From Prevotellaceae bacterium UBA1726 (lineage in GTDB: Bacteria; Bacteroidota; Bacteroidia; Bacteroidales; Bacteroidaceae), in contig DCIM01000041.1 in the NCBI GenBank assembly GCA_002316005.1, positions 1 through 33,013 of the forward strand: a DNA stretch of 33,013 nt, in the 5' to 3' direction. Both the position numbers and the translations under genes were made by a program. Below are positions 14,971 through 23,008 of this stretch, in pieces. The notes beneath the pieces were generated by a model. It ran no database searches. It was not told where the DNA came from and worked only from the letters and a program-made list of their open reading frames with translations. Each line of letters opens with the position of its first letter. Positions within the stretch are counted from its first letter, which is position 1.

Positions 14971-15030
14971 CAATACTATTTACTCCCTTGCCCCGCAACA
15001 AAGTGAAGGGGAGAGGGTTGGGGTGAGGGG
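14971..15030 (+). repeat. G/C-rich repeat, copy B (between DUF559 gene and radA)
   Basis: Starts CAATACTATTT, then ACTCCCTTGCCCCGCA (14982-14997), a short spacer and GGGGAGAGGG (15007-15016), TTGGGGTGAGGGG (15018-15030). The C-rich and G-rich halves can pair as an imperfect stem. It is the inverted partner of copy A at 14509-14536. Confidence 0.75.
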
Positions 15031-15032
15031 CA

Positions 15033-16463
15033 TTAACCGAACAGGTTTCTCAATGCCTCTTCTACCTTACGAACCGGATGGATATTGATCTTGTATTTCT
15101 TGGTGTTCAGGCCCTGCATATTATATTTTGGTATAATAATATCGCTAAAACCAAGTTTCTCTGCTTCAGAGATTCGCTGCTCAATGCGGTTTACTGGTCG
15201 CACCTCGCCTGAGAGTCCGACCTCACCACACATACACCAACCAGCCTCAATAGGTGTATCTACATTGCTTGATAATACAGCGGCAATAACACTAAGATCC
15301 ATTGCGAGGTCTGTAACGCGAAGACCACCGGCAATATTCAGGAATACATCCTTCTGCATCAACTTGAAACCAACACGCTTCTCAAGTACGGCAAGGAGCA
15401 TGTTCAGTCGTCTCTGGTCAAAGCCAGTGGCCGAGCGTTGAGGAGTTCCGTAGGCAGCACTTGAAACCAATGCCTGTGTCTCAACAAGGAAAGGACGCAC
15501 ACCTTCTATTGCTGCACTTATAGCAATACCAGAGAGCCCCTCATGGTCTTGGGTTAATAGAAGTTCCGACGGATTGTTTACTTGTCGTAAACCATTATTC
15601 TGCATCTCATAAATACCCAGTTCAGAAGTTGAACCAAAGCGGTTTTTTATGCTTCTCAAAATACGGTACATGTAATGCTGGTCGCCTTCAAACTGAATGA
15701 CTGTATCAACGATATGTTCAAGTATTTTTGGACCAGCAATACTACCTTCCTTATTGATATGTCCGATGAGAATTACAGGAGTTCCACTCGACTTGGCAAA
15801 ACGGAGTAGGGCAGAGGCACATTCGCGAACCTGCGCAATGCTACCCGGAGAACTTTCCACCTCGGCAGTAGCCATTGTCTGGATGGAATCTATGACAAGC
15901 AAGTCAGGGCAAACATCCTTAATGTGTTCAAAGATATCTTCGAGTGAAGTGTCGCACATAACCATCAGATTATCACCCATTTCACCTTTTTTTCCCGAAG
16001 AGGATTCTAATAGCCTGTCGGCACGCATTTTTAACTGGTGAGCACTCTCCTCACCACTCACATAAAGTATCTTTTTATCCTTCAAATGAAGAATAGTCTG
16101 AAGTGTCAAGGTACTCTTTCCAATGCCCGGTTCTCCACCTAATAGAACAATACTACCAGGTACCAGACCTCCTCCTAAGACGCGATTCAATTCAATGTCG
16201 CCAAGGTCGAGTCGTGGTTCATCTTTTGCCGAAACCGAACGAAGAGCGAATGGTCTTTTGCCATCGTCTTTTGTTGTGTTTTGCAATCCTCCTTTTCTCA
16301 CAGTCTGCGCTGCTGAACGAGCCGCTTGGCTACCAGTTGTCTGAGCCGATACACGAATCTCCTTAAAGGTGTTCCATTGGTTGCAAGCAGGGCATTTTCC
16401 GAGCCATTTCGCACTCTCTTGTCCGCAGTTCTCGCAGACATACATTATCTTGTCTTTTGCCAT
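15033..16463 (-). CDS. radA: DNA repair protein RadA (Sms)
   Basis: A 476-residue branch-migration helicase related to RecA, acting in recombinational repair. From ATG at 16463: N-terminal zinc finger C10-ENC13...C24-PAC27; RecA-like ATPase with Walker A GGEPGIGKST, Walker B DLLVIDSIQT, the RadA-specific KNRFG motif (IKNRFGSTSELGIYEM); and a C-terminal Lon-like domain (GLRVTDLAMDLSVIAAVLSS..WCMCGEVGLSGEVRPV). The frame is open to 16676, but the upstream 71 codons are not family-like and would overlap the divergent promoter, so 16463 is the start. Length is normal (about 450-460 in most bacteria). It is the first gene of a - strand run radA, DUF559, queC. Confidence 0.97.
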   Translation of the reverse strand: MAKDKIMYVCENCGQESAKWLGKCPACNQWNTFKEIRVSAQTTGSQAARSAAQTVRKGGLQNTTKDDGKRPFALRSVSAKDEPRLDLGDIELNRVLGGGLVPGSIVLLGGEPGIGKSTLTLQTILHLKDKKILYVSGEESAHQLKMRADRLLESSSGKKGEMGDNLMVMCDTSLEDIFEHIKDVCPDLLVIDSIQTMATAEVESSPGSIAQVRECASALLRFAKSSGTPVILIGHINKEGSIAGPKILEHIVDTVIQFEGDQHYMYRILRSIKNRFGSTSELGIYEMQNNGLRQVNNPSELLLTQDHEGLSGIAISAAIEGVRPFLVETQALVSSAAYGTPQRSATGFDQRRLNMLLAVLEKRVGFKLMQKDVFLNIAGGLRVTDLAMDLSVIAAVLSSNVDTPIEAGWCMCGEVGLSGEVRPVNRIEQRISEAEKLGFSDIIIPKYNMQGLNTKKYKINIHPVRKVEEALRNLFG

Positions 16464-16482
16464 TTTTTCTTTTTTAATAGTG

Positions 16483-16490
16483 CAAAAGTA
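16483..16490 (-). promoter_or_regulatory. -7 box of the radA promoter
   Basis: Reads TACTTTTG on the - strand, 20 nt before the radA ATG. The -33 element is weak (TTTTCG). It is back to back with the + strand promoter at 16500-16530. Confidence 0.55.
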
Positions 16491-16499
16491 ATAAATTAT

Positions 16500-16530
16500 T
16501 TTGCAACACGAAAATTTATTTGTACTTTTG
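16500..16530 (+). promoter_or_regulatory. Bacteroidetes-type promoter for the 16547-21520 operon
   Basis: TTTG (16500-16503), 19-nt spacer, TACTTTTG (16523-16530). Near-perfect spacing; the predicted leader before ATG 16547 is about 10 nt. Confidence 0.7.
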
Positions 16531-16546
16531 TCGAAAATTAAATGAA

Positions 16547-17452
16547 ATGAAAAGTTTCTCATTATATATAATGTCATTCTTGCTTCTTGCTGTGTCTTGT
16601 GGACAGCGAGGTGGAAAGACTGTTGGCGAAGCAAGTTCGCAATCCGATCGCGACAAAGGTGCGATACGCATTGCAACGATGCCTACACTTGATGGCCTGC
16701 CCCTTTTCATTGCCAACGAACGAGGATGGCTTGAGAAGGAAGGACTAAAAGTAAGTTTTCATCCCTTCACCGCTCACATGGATATTGACACGGCTCTTGT
16801 AGGTGGTAGTGTTGATGGAGCATTTACTGATATCATCCGTACAGAACGAATGACAAAAAAGGGTGAGGGACGGTTTGAGTATCTTACTTCTACCGAACTC
16901 CATTGGTCGCTTGTGACCGGTAAAGTGGCTCGTCTTAACCGACTTGAACAGTTTGGTGACAAGATGGTTGCTTCTACTCGTTTCTCTGCCACTGATTATC
17001 TCACAGACCAGGCTTTTAAGGATATAAAGACTACATCTAATGTCTATCGCGTGCAGATTAATGATGTCAATATCCGTTTGGGTATGATGCTCAACAACGA
17101 GATGGATGCGGCATGGTTTGCAGAACCATATACCACTCGTGCTATCAATGCTGGCAACAAACTCGTACTCAGTCCTAAGCGCGACGAATTGAAGTTCGGT
17201 GTTCTTGCCTTCCGTGCCAAATATGCAGAAAAGGCCGAGAACAAAACACTTCTTGCAAATCTCGCTAAGGCATATTCGAGTGCATGCGATTCTCTCAACA
17301 AGAACGGTCTTCAAGCTTACTCCGTCGAGATAATGAAATATTGCCAGACTGATACATCTGTTGTGAATCACCTTCCTAAGATGGTGTTCACTCATACAGA
17401 AAAACCTGGCGAGAAAGTGCTTGATGCTGTTAAGGAATATTTGTCCCGCTAA
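16547..17452 (+). CDS. ABC transporter substrate-binding lipoprotein (NMT1/SsuA-like), orphan
   Basis: A 301-residue lipoprotein with signal peptide MKSFSLYIMSFLLLAVSC, lipidated at Cys18. The mature part is a type II periplasmic-binding fold like NMT1/THI5/SsuA proteins: IRIATMPTLDGLPLFIANERGWLEKEGLKVSF near the start, DTALVGGSVDGAFTDIIRTE, NDVNIRLGMMLNNEMDAAWFAEPYTTRAI in the second lobe. These bind small ligands such as thiamine precursors, sulfonates or nitrate; the ligand is not identifiable. No permease or ATPase of the matching transporter is nearby. Instead the next gene starts 3 nt downstream and encodes a TPR protein, which is unusual for this family. The frame opens at a TTG at 16520, but promoter position and lipobox set the start at 16547. 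Confidence 0.85.
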   Translation: MKSFSLYIMSFLLLAVSCGQRGGKTVGEASSQSDRDKGAIRIATMPTLDGLPLFIANERGWLEKEGLKVSFHPFTAHMDIDTALVGGSVDGAFTDIIRTERMTKKGEGRFEYLTSTELHWSLVTGKVARLNRLEQFGDKMVASTRFSATDYLTDQAFKDIKTTSNVYRVQINDVNIRLGMMLNNEMDAAWFAEPYTTRAINAGNKLVLSPKRDELKFGVLAFRAKYAEKAENKTLLANLAKAYSSACDSLNKNGLQAYSVEIMKYCQTDTSVVNHLPKMVFTHTEKPGEKVLDAVKEYLSR

Positions 17453-17455
17453 TTT

Positions 17456-19621
17456 ATGCTTGCAACGCTAAAACAGATACGCGAACATATCCAAAACCGT
17501 GGTATTGGCATTACAATTCACGATTTGAAGAAACTCTGCTCAGTTAATCATCTTGGTAGGGTCCTTAATGATATTGAGTCGGTCGAAAACGATTACGAAC
17601 TCCTAACGCGCTTCTTTGCCAGTGGATTTGAGGATGCAGAGCGCGAAAAGCTATACCGTAAACTTGAGTGTAGGACATATAACATTATCCTTGGACTGCT
17701 TGCTGATTGTGCTGCAGATCAGAATCCAACCTTCAAGCAATGTCGTACCAATGCGCTTTCCTTTCCATTTGAATACTCTACCATCGAGGAGACCTTGAGC
17801 AAGTACGATCAGGAACTTGCGCTTGCTTCGCTTGATGCTAATGCCGACGAGAAACAAAAGAACATTCACCAACGTCTGTTCCAGTATCGCATATTCCTCT
17901 TTAACAACATATATACTTCGCGTCCATGGAGTCAGAGTGAGGCCGAGACGATGATACAGGTGTTGTTGTCGCCATTGGTTGATGTCATCGACCAGCAAAT
18001 CATTCTTGGTGCAATACTTATGGCGCAACGAACAGTTTTCGATGCTTGGAAGTTCCATACGCTCTGCGAGGTGGTGAACAAGACAGATAATATATATGTT
18101 CGTGAACGTGCTTTGGTTGGAATAGCTCTGGCATTACCTGACGATATTGACCGATATGTCTCTGCTGAGATTATTGATAACGCCCTCGAGACACTTTTCT
18201 CTGTTGATGGCATAGAACAGGATATCACCGACCTCCAGACTCAACTTCTTCTCTGTATGGAGACGGCAAGTAATGAGCGCACCATCAATAATGACATCCT
18301 CCCCACGCTGATGAAGAACAGTCAGCAGATGATGAATAACCTTGAGACAGACGAAGCAAAGCTTGACTCTTTGCTTCATCCAGATATAGACGAGAAGCGT
18401 ATGGAGGAGGTAGAGGCGTCAATAGACCGTATGCGAAACATGCAGAAGAACGGTGCAGACATCTTCTTCAGCAGTTTTTCGCAGGCAAAGCGATTCTCGT
18501 TCTTCTACACACCAATGAACTGGTTCTGTCCTTTCTATATTGAACATCCACAGGTTGCTACGATGAACTTTAAGGATTTGCCAACAGCCTTCTTGGATAA
18601 GATTGTTGTAGGTGAGATGTTCTGCAACTCCGACAAGTATAGTTTTATCCTCTCTCTGGCTCATGTCATCAACCAGATTCCAAAGGATATGCTTGAACTG
18701 ATGCAGAAGGGTGAGGTTTCGCCTATGTTTGAGGAAAAGGCTACAGAAACAAATGCTTTCGTGCGTCGTTCCTATCTCAACGACCTCTATCGCTTCTTTA
18801 ATCTCTATTCTGACAAAGGCAGTTTCCGCAATCCTTTTGCCAGTGACGAGTCGGTATGCTTCTTCCTCAACGATGTATTCTTGAATCATTTTCTTGATAC
18901 TCCTTACGCCCTTCGTGTATGTCGCCAGTTACTTAAGCATCGTTGTTTTTCAGCTCTTGACAGGATGCTTGTTCGTTATGCCAACGATGATGAGATTGAG
19001 TGGCTTAAGCTCCTTGCCATCAACAACGAACATAAGGGCGACTTTGTGAAGGCTTTGACTTTCTTCCGCATTGCACTTGAGAAGGCACCTGAAAATCGTC
19101 TGCTCCTCTCACGCACGGCAAATGCGGCTTTTCTTGCCGGTCGTTTTGACGATGCTCTTGAATACTATCAGCGTTATGCAGATCTTGCTGTTGAGGGTGA
19201 TGACATTGAAGTTGAAGAATATCGAATGTCGTTGTGTGAGTTTCAAACAGACCGTATTGATGATGGTATGAAGCGCCTATTCCGTCTGTCGTATAATGAT
19301 CCGCAGAACACGATCTATCGCAGTTCTCTTGCATGGGGATATCTTAAGCAGAAGAAATACTCTGATGCATTGACAACCTACGAGTCACTTGACAAACCGG
19401 AAGTTCTTGATGTACTTCGTTTGGCTATTGCACAATGGATGAACCGTCATATTGAAGATGCTGTTGCCACATTGAAGCGTTACATCGATCTTTCTGCCGA
19501 TGACAAGTCTGGAAATGTACTTGATCATGTTGCAGAGCAACTCAGTGAACTACATCTGTTAAGTCTCTACAAAACAGAGGCAATGATACTGATTGATTTA
19601 GCCTTGAAAGATAAATATTAG
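17456..19621 (+). CDS. Large helical TPR-repeat protein, unknown function
   Basis: A 721-residue soluble all-helical protein without signal peptide or membrane segment. The C-terminal part (about residues 520-710) has tetratricopeptide-type pairs, for example FVKALTFFRIALEKAPENRLLLSRTANAAFLAGRFDDALEYYQRY and YRSSLAWGYLKQKKYSDALTTYESL. The N-terminal two-thirds is helical, HEAT/TPR-like but without recognisable catalytic motif. Its ATG lies 3 nt after the lipoprotein stop and its own stop is 42 nt before the ATPase gene, so all four genes appear co-transcribed. It could be a scaffold or sensor for the ATPase/DUF4435 pair; this is guesswork from position. I do not recognise a named family. Confidence 0.85.
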   Translation: MLATLKQIREHIQNRGIGITIHDLKKLCSVNHLGRVLNDIESVENDYELLTRFFASGFEDAEREKLYRKLECRTYNIILGLLADCAADQNPTFKQCRTNALSFPFEYSTIEETLSKYDQELALASLDANADEKQKNIHQRLFQYRIFLFNNIYTSRPWSQSEAETMIQVLLSPLVDVIDQQIILGAILMAQRTVFDAWKFHTLCEVVNKTDNIYVRERALVGIALALPDDIDRYVSAEIIDNALETLFSVDGIEQDITDLQTQLLLCMETASNERTINNDILPTLMKNSQQMMNNLETDEAKLDSLLHPDIDEKRMEEVEASIDRMRNMQKNGADIFFSSFSQAKRFSFFYTPMNWFCPFYIEHPQVATMNFKDLPTAFLDKIVVGEMFCNSDKYSFILSLAHVINQIPKDMLELMQKGEVSPMFEEKATETNAFVRRSYLNDLYRFFNLYSDKGSFRNPFASDESVCFFLNDVFLNHFLDTPYALRVCRQLLKHRCFSALDRMLVRYANDDEIEWLKLLAINNEHKGDFVKALTFFRIALEKAPENRLLLSRTANAAFLAGRFDDALEYYQRYADLAVEGDDIEVEEYRMSLCEFQTDRIDDGMKRLFRLSYNDPQNTIYRSSLAWGYLKQKKYSDALTTYESLDKPEVLDVLRLAIAQWMNRHIEDAVATLKRYIDLSADDKSGNVLDHVAEQLSELHLLSLYKTEAMILIDLALKDKY

Positions 19622-19663
19622 TCAACGTTTCGTGAGATTTATCTTGCGTAAAAAATATATGGT

Positions 19664-20479
19664 ATGAAATACGCTGAATATATAACTCAGATTGAGATTG
19701 ATTCTCTCTGGTCAGGAACAAAGCACATCCGTTGGACGCTCGACCGTAAGGTGAATGTCCTCAGCGGTGTTAATGGTGTTGGAAAGAGTACCATTATAAA
19801 TAAGGTGGTGAAAGGTCTGTCGCAAGGAGGGGAGTTTCCAAGTCACATGCTCAAGGGCGTGAAACTTTCTGTCACACCTGAAGATGCCAAGTGGATTCGT
19901 TACGATATAATCCGTTCTTTTGACCGTCCCTTAATCAACTCTGATGTCATTGCAAAGATGGACATTTCTTTGGCAACAGAACTTGACTGGCAGTTGTTCC
20001 AGCTACAGCGTAAGTATCTCGACTATCAGGTAAATATTGGCAATAGAATAATATCTGTACTACAAAGTGGTGACCCTGATTCCGCTGTTCAGGCTCAGCA
20101 GATTGCTGCTCCAAAGGCAATGTTCCAGGATCTCGTGGACGGGTTCTTTGCTGATACTGGCAAGAAGATTGTTCGTACTGAAAACGAGATTCGTTTCGCT
20201 CAGATTGGTGAGGTCCTTCAGCCTTACCAGTTGTCATCAGGCGAGAAGCAGATGCTTGTTATCCTCCTCACTGTTCTTGTTGAGGATCAGCAACCTTATG
20301 TTCTCTTTATGGACGAACCGGAGGTGAGTCTTCATATAGAGTGGCAACAACGCCTTATTGACACAGTAATGAAACTAAATCCAAATGTCCAGATCATTCT
20401 CACTACTCATTCACCTGCTGTCATTATGAACGGTTGGATGGATAGAGTGACAGAAGTTTCTGATATTGAAGTGAAATAG
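19664..20479 (+). CDS. ABC/AAA-type ATPase (AriA-like), partner of DUF4435
   Basis: A 271-residue SMC/ABC-like ATPase. Walker A is G35-VNGVGKST43; the ABC signature LSSGEKQ starts at residue 190; Walker B YVLFMDEPEVSLH lies at about 212-224; the H-loop TTHSP at about 248-252. So all catalytic motifs are present in order, with only about 145 residues between Walker A and the signature, shorter than in OLD nucleases. It lacks a Toprim domain, which is supplied by the next gene 45 nt downstream. ATPase + DUF4435 is the gene pairing of the PARIS anti-phage system (AriA + AriB); the present protein is smaller than the E. coli AriA I recall. A housekeeping function in nucleic-acid repair is an alternative. 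Confidence 0.85.
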   Translation: MKYAEYITQIEIDSLWSGTKHIRWTLDRKVNVLSGVNGVGKSTIINKVVKGLSQGGEFPSHMLKGVKLSVTPEDAKWIRYDIIRSFDRPLINSDVIAKMDISLATELDWQLFQLQRKYLDYQVNIGNRIISVLQSGDPDSAVQAQQIAAPKAMFQDLVDGFFADTGKKIVRTENEIRFAQIGEVLQPYQLSSGEKQMLVILLTVLVEDQQPYVLFMDEPEVSLHIEWQQRLIDTVMKLNPNVQIILTTHSPAVIMNGWMDRVTEVSDIEVK

Positions 20480-20524
20480 TCACCGTTTCTGAAACTCCAA
20501 TCGAGGACAAATACAAAAGAGAAA

Positions 20525-21520
20525 ATGCCAGGTTTAGATAAATATCTCACATCCGATTACATCTCTGCTTCGAATGCTTTGAACGGAAAAAAAGCTCGTC
20601 GTAAGGTTATCGCTTATGTCGAGAGTTATGATGATGTGTTTTTCTGGCGAAGTATCCTCGCTAAACTTGAGACTCCAGACCGTTATTTCCAGGTGATGCT
20701 TCCTACACGAGGACATAAACTTGAACGTGGCAAGAAGGCTGTACTCATGTCTGCTTTTAAGGATTCGGTCGGACCGGATATGATTGCTTGCGTTGATGCG
20801 GATTATGACTACCTTAAGCAAGGGTCAAATGAAATGTCGCGTGCAGTTTGCGATAATCCTTATGTATTCCATACCTATGCCTATGCTATAGAAAACCTTC
20901 AATGTTGGGCTCCTGCTTTGCGTGAAGTATGTGTTATGGTTACTCTTGTTGATTCTACAGATGTTCTCGACTTCGAGGATTTCCTTTCACGATTCTCTGA
21001 AGTTATCTATCCTCTATTTGTATGGAATGTTCTCTGTTCGAGAAATGCCACATATGGCGACTTTGGTATTACTGATTTCATCAAAACCATACAGACAGGA
21101 ATTGTTGTTCGTCGTTTTGTCGACGATACAATAAAGAGGGTTAGCGAGAAAGTATATAAGAAACTTCGACAGATTGAAGCAGTTGCTTCTACAAAGGCAA
21201 AGGAAGCATACAAGAATCTCCTTGTTGAACTGCCACAATTAGGCGTTGATCCAAAGGAAACATATCTATATATCCAGGGGCATTCTTTATTCAACGATAT
21301 GGTTGTACCAATGTTGAACAAGGTCTGTGAAAAACTTGTTGAAGAGCGTGAGGAAGAGATTCGTTACCAAAGCAAGCACCGTACTCAAGAAGAAAATGAG
21401 ATTTCCTGTTATGAGCATTCTCTTGAAGAAATTTCTTCAATGCTGAAAAAGAATACTCTTTATCTACGTTCCTCGCAGGTGCAGAGAATTATTGCGGATT
21501 TACACGCCCGCCTCGGATAA
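20525..21520 (+). CDS. DUF4435 protein, Toprim-like nuclease candidate (AriB-like)
   Basis: A 331-residue DUF4435 protein. The Toprim-type motifs are visible: VIAYVES at 28-34 with E33, followed by D36-D37-VFFWR, and DMIACVDADYDYL with D91-x-D93 and D95. In Toprim nucleases such a Glu and DxD bind catalytic Mg2+. The C-terminal half is helical and charged (KVCEKLVEEREEEIRYQSKHRT). In PARIS the AriB effector is a DUF4435 nuclease released by AriA when a phage antirestriction protein is sensed; it then attacks host tRNA. Whether this protein does the same is inference from domain content and the adjacent ATPase. It ends 20 nt before the convergent Nudix gene. Confidence 0.85.
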   Translation: MPGLDKYLTSDYISASNALNGKKARRKVIAYVESYDDVFFWRSILAKLETPDRYFQVMLPTRGHKLERGKKAVLMSAFKDSVGPDMIACVDADYDYLKQGSNEMSRAVCDNPYVFHTYAYAIENLQCWAPALREVCVMVTLVDSTDVLDFEDFLSRFSEVIYPLFVWNVLCSRNATYGDFGITDFIKTIQTGIVVRRFVDDTIKRVSEKVYKKLRQIEAVASTKAKEAYKNLLVELPQLGVDPKETYLYIQGHSLFNDMVVPMLNKVCEKLVEEREEEIRYQSKHRTQEENEISCYEHSLEEISSMLKKNTLYLRSSQVQRIIADLHARLG

Positions 21521-21540
21521 GAACTCCTTCTTTGAATATT

Positions 21541-22044
21541 TTAGAGAAGCCAATTCTTATATTCTTCTTCAAAATTCGGTGTGAAGACACCTTTCCCGAA
21601 ATTTTCCTCCAGTTCTTGTTTGCTCCAGAAACGGCCACCGTTCAGTTCTTCTGCGCTTGGGTTGATAGAGCCGTCATAAATAGTGGTGTTTATATAAACC
21701 AGTTCCCTTTCAGTCACACTTTCAAAGACATACATTCCCAATCGTGTAGGCATATAAGCGCAAGAAGGTATGCCGAGTTCTTCGTATACCTCACGGGCAA
21801 GTGCCTGTTCGGGATTCTCACCGAAGTCGATATGTCCGCCACATGCAGTATCCCATTTACCAGGTTGTATATCTTTCCAATCTGGGCGTCGTTGGAGGTA
21901 GATATCGCCTTGAGAATTGAAGACATGAAGATGCACTACGGGGTGGAGTATTTTTCGTCCGTCGTGAGCCTCACCCCGCGATATAGATCCTAACACATGT
22001 CCCTCGCTGTCAACAATCGGAAATATTTCTTTTTTGTTATCCAT
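21541..22044 (-). CDS. Nudix hydrolase
   Basis: A 167-residue Nudix enzyme that should cleave a nucleoside diphosphate linked to another moiety, or a related diphosphate. The Nudix box fits G-x5-E-x7-REUxEExGU exactly: G70-HIDFG-E76, R84-E85, E88-E89, G91-I92. The N-terminus (FPIVDSEGHVLGSISRGEAHDGRKILHPVVHLHVFN) resembles the YfcD/IDI-like subgroup, which shares a fold with isopentenyl-diphosphate isomerase, but the IDI cysteine motif is not clear. It is 2 nt downstream of ispE, an isoprenoid gene, and certainly co-transcribed with it. A role in isoprenoid diphosphate chemistry is therefore possible but unproven; house-cleaning of damaged nucleotides is the default. Confidence 0.93.
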   Translation of the reverse strand: MDNKKEIFPIVDSEGHVLGSISRGEAHDGRKILHPVVHLHVFNSQGDIYLQRRPDWKDIQPGKWDTACGGHIDFGENPEQALAREVYEELGIPSCAYMPTRLGMYVFESVTERELVYINTTIYDGSINPSAEELNGGRFWSKQELEENFGKGVFTPNFEEEYKNWLL

Positions 22045-22046
22045 AG

Positions 22047-22895
22047 TTATTCAATCTCTACAACCGCTGTAAAGCATTCTGGGAATATGCGACGGAGTTG
22101 ACGGTTGGTGATACGAGTATTTTTGAAGAATCCATAAAGAGCACTACCAGAACCACTCATAGAGGCATAGTCAGCCCCCATACGATAAAGGGTGCGCTTT
22201 ATTTCTGATAATGCTGGATGGTTGAAGAATATAGATTCCTCAAAGTCGTTCTCAAGAAGACCTTTCCAAGTATCAATTGGCTGCATGACAATCTCCACGC
22301 AATTCTTGATAGGTGAATGTGGTGTGACATGCGAGAAAGCTTCTTTTGTGGAAATGGCAATGTCTGGTTTAACAATTGCTACCTTCATTCCTCGCATCTG
22401 GTATGAAATGCCAGGTATGGAATATAGTTTCTCGCCAATACCTTCTGCATAGGCAGGTTTTCCTTTGATGAAAAATGCACAATCGGCACCCAGACGTACG
22501 GCATATCGCTCCATTTCTTCATCGTTCATTCCAAGAAGGAACTGCTCATTAAGAAGACGAATCATATAAGCTGCATCGCTACTACCTCCACCCATTCCTG
22601 CCTGTGAAGGAATATGCTTTTCAAGATATGCATGAATGCGAGGAAGTGGATGGTCTTGCGCCACGATGTTGTATGCCTTGACTACAAGGTTCTTCTGTTC
22701 TTCACACTCGATGGTGTCGCCCGTGACAGTCAACTGGCAAGGGTAAGGATAGCTATCATCTGTTTGTTCCTCAACAGAGAGAACATCATGGAGTGGGATA
22801 GGGAGGAATACAGTTTCAAGATCGTGATAACCGTCAGGTCGGCGATTGACAATATTCAGTCCCAAATTTATCTTTGCACAAGGTTTTACTTGCAT
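22047..22895 (-). CDS. ispE: 4-diphosphocytidyl-2-C-methyl-D-erythritol kinase
   Basis: A 282-residue GHMP kinase phosphorylating CDP-methylerythritol in the MEP isoprenoid pathway. Family signs: PCAKINLGLNIVNRRPDGYHDLETVFLPI (N-terminal substrate strand), the ATP loop PSQAGMGGGSSDAAYMIRLLN at about residues 90-110, the LGADCAFFIKGKPAYAEGIGE segment, and the C-terminal Gly-rich MSGSGSALYGFF. The frame opens at a TTG (22928), but ATG at 22895 puts MQVKPCAKINLGL at the N-terminus as in other IspE and lies downstream of a -7 box at 22926-22933. Length is normal (280-290). Its presence indicates the non-mevalonate route. Confidence 0.97.
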   Translation of the reverse strand: MQVKPCAKINLGLNIVNRRPDGYHDLETVFLPIPLHDVLSVEEQTDDSYPYPCQLTVTGDTIECEEQKNLVVKAYNIVAQDHPLPRIHAYLEKHIPSQAGMGGGSSDAAYMIRLLNEQFLLGMNDEEMERYAVRLGADCAFFIKGKPAYAEGIGEKLYSIPGISYQMRGMKVAIVKPDIAISTKEAFSHVTPHSPIKNCVEIVMQPIDTWKGLLENDFEESIFFNHPALSEIKRTLYRMGADYASMSGSGSALYGFFKNTRITNRQLRRIFPECFTAVVEIE

Positions 22896-22925
22896 AGGTT
22901 TGACTATTATAATATGGTTCAGGCA

Positions 22926-22933
22926 CAAAATTA
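22926..22933 (-). promoter_or_regulatory. -7 box of the ispE promoter
   Basis: Reads TAATTTTG on the - strand, about 30 nt before the ispE ATG at 22895, supporting that start over the upstream TTG. Confidence 0.5.
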
Positions 22934-22976
22934 ATAAAAAAATCCGAACAATGGTTTAGTTTTTTGTTTTTTTATG

Positions 22977-22984
22977 TATCTTTG
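22977..22984 (+). promoter_or_regulatory. -7 box of the TetR gene promoter
   Basis: TATCTTTG, 24 nt before ATG 23009. A T-rich stretch precedes it; the best -33 match is poor. It is divergent from the ispE promoter with 43 nt between the -7 boxes, so a TetR operator could control both; no clear operator palindrome was seen. Confidence 0.5.
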
Positions 22985-23008
22985 CAGCGAAAAATCATTT
23001 CTTGAATT

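Noticed and set aside
16464..16676. A longer RadA with 71 extra N-terminal residues.
   Set aside because: The extension is not like RadA, covers the divergent promoter region and precedes the normal zinc-finger N-terminus.
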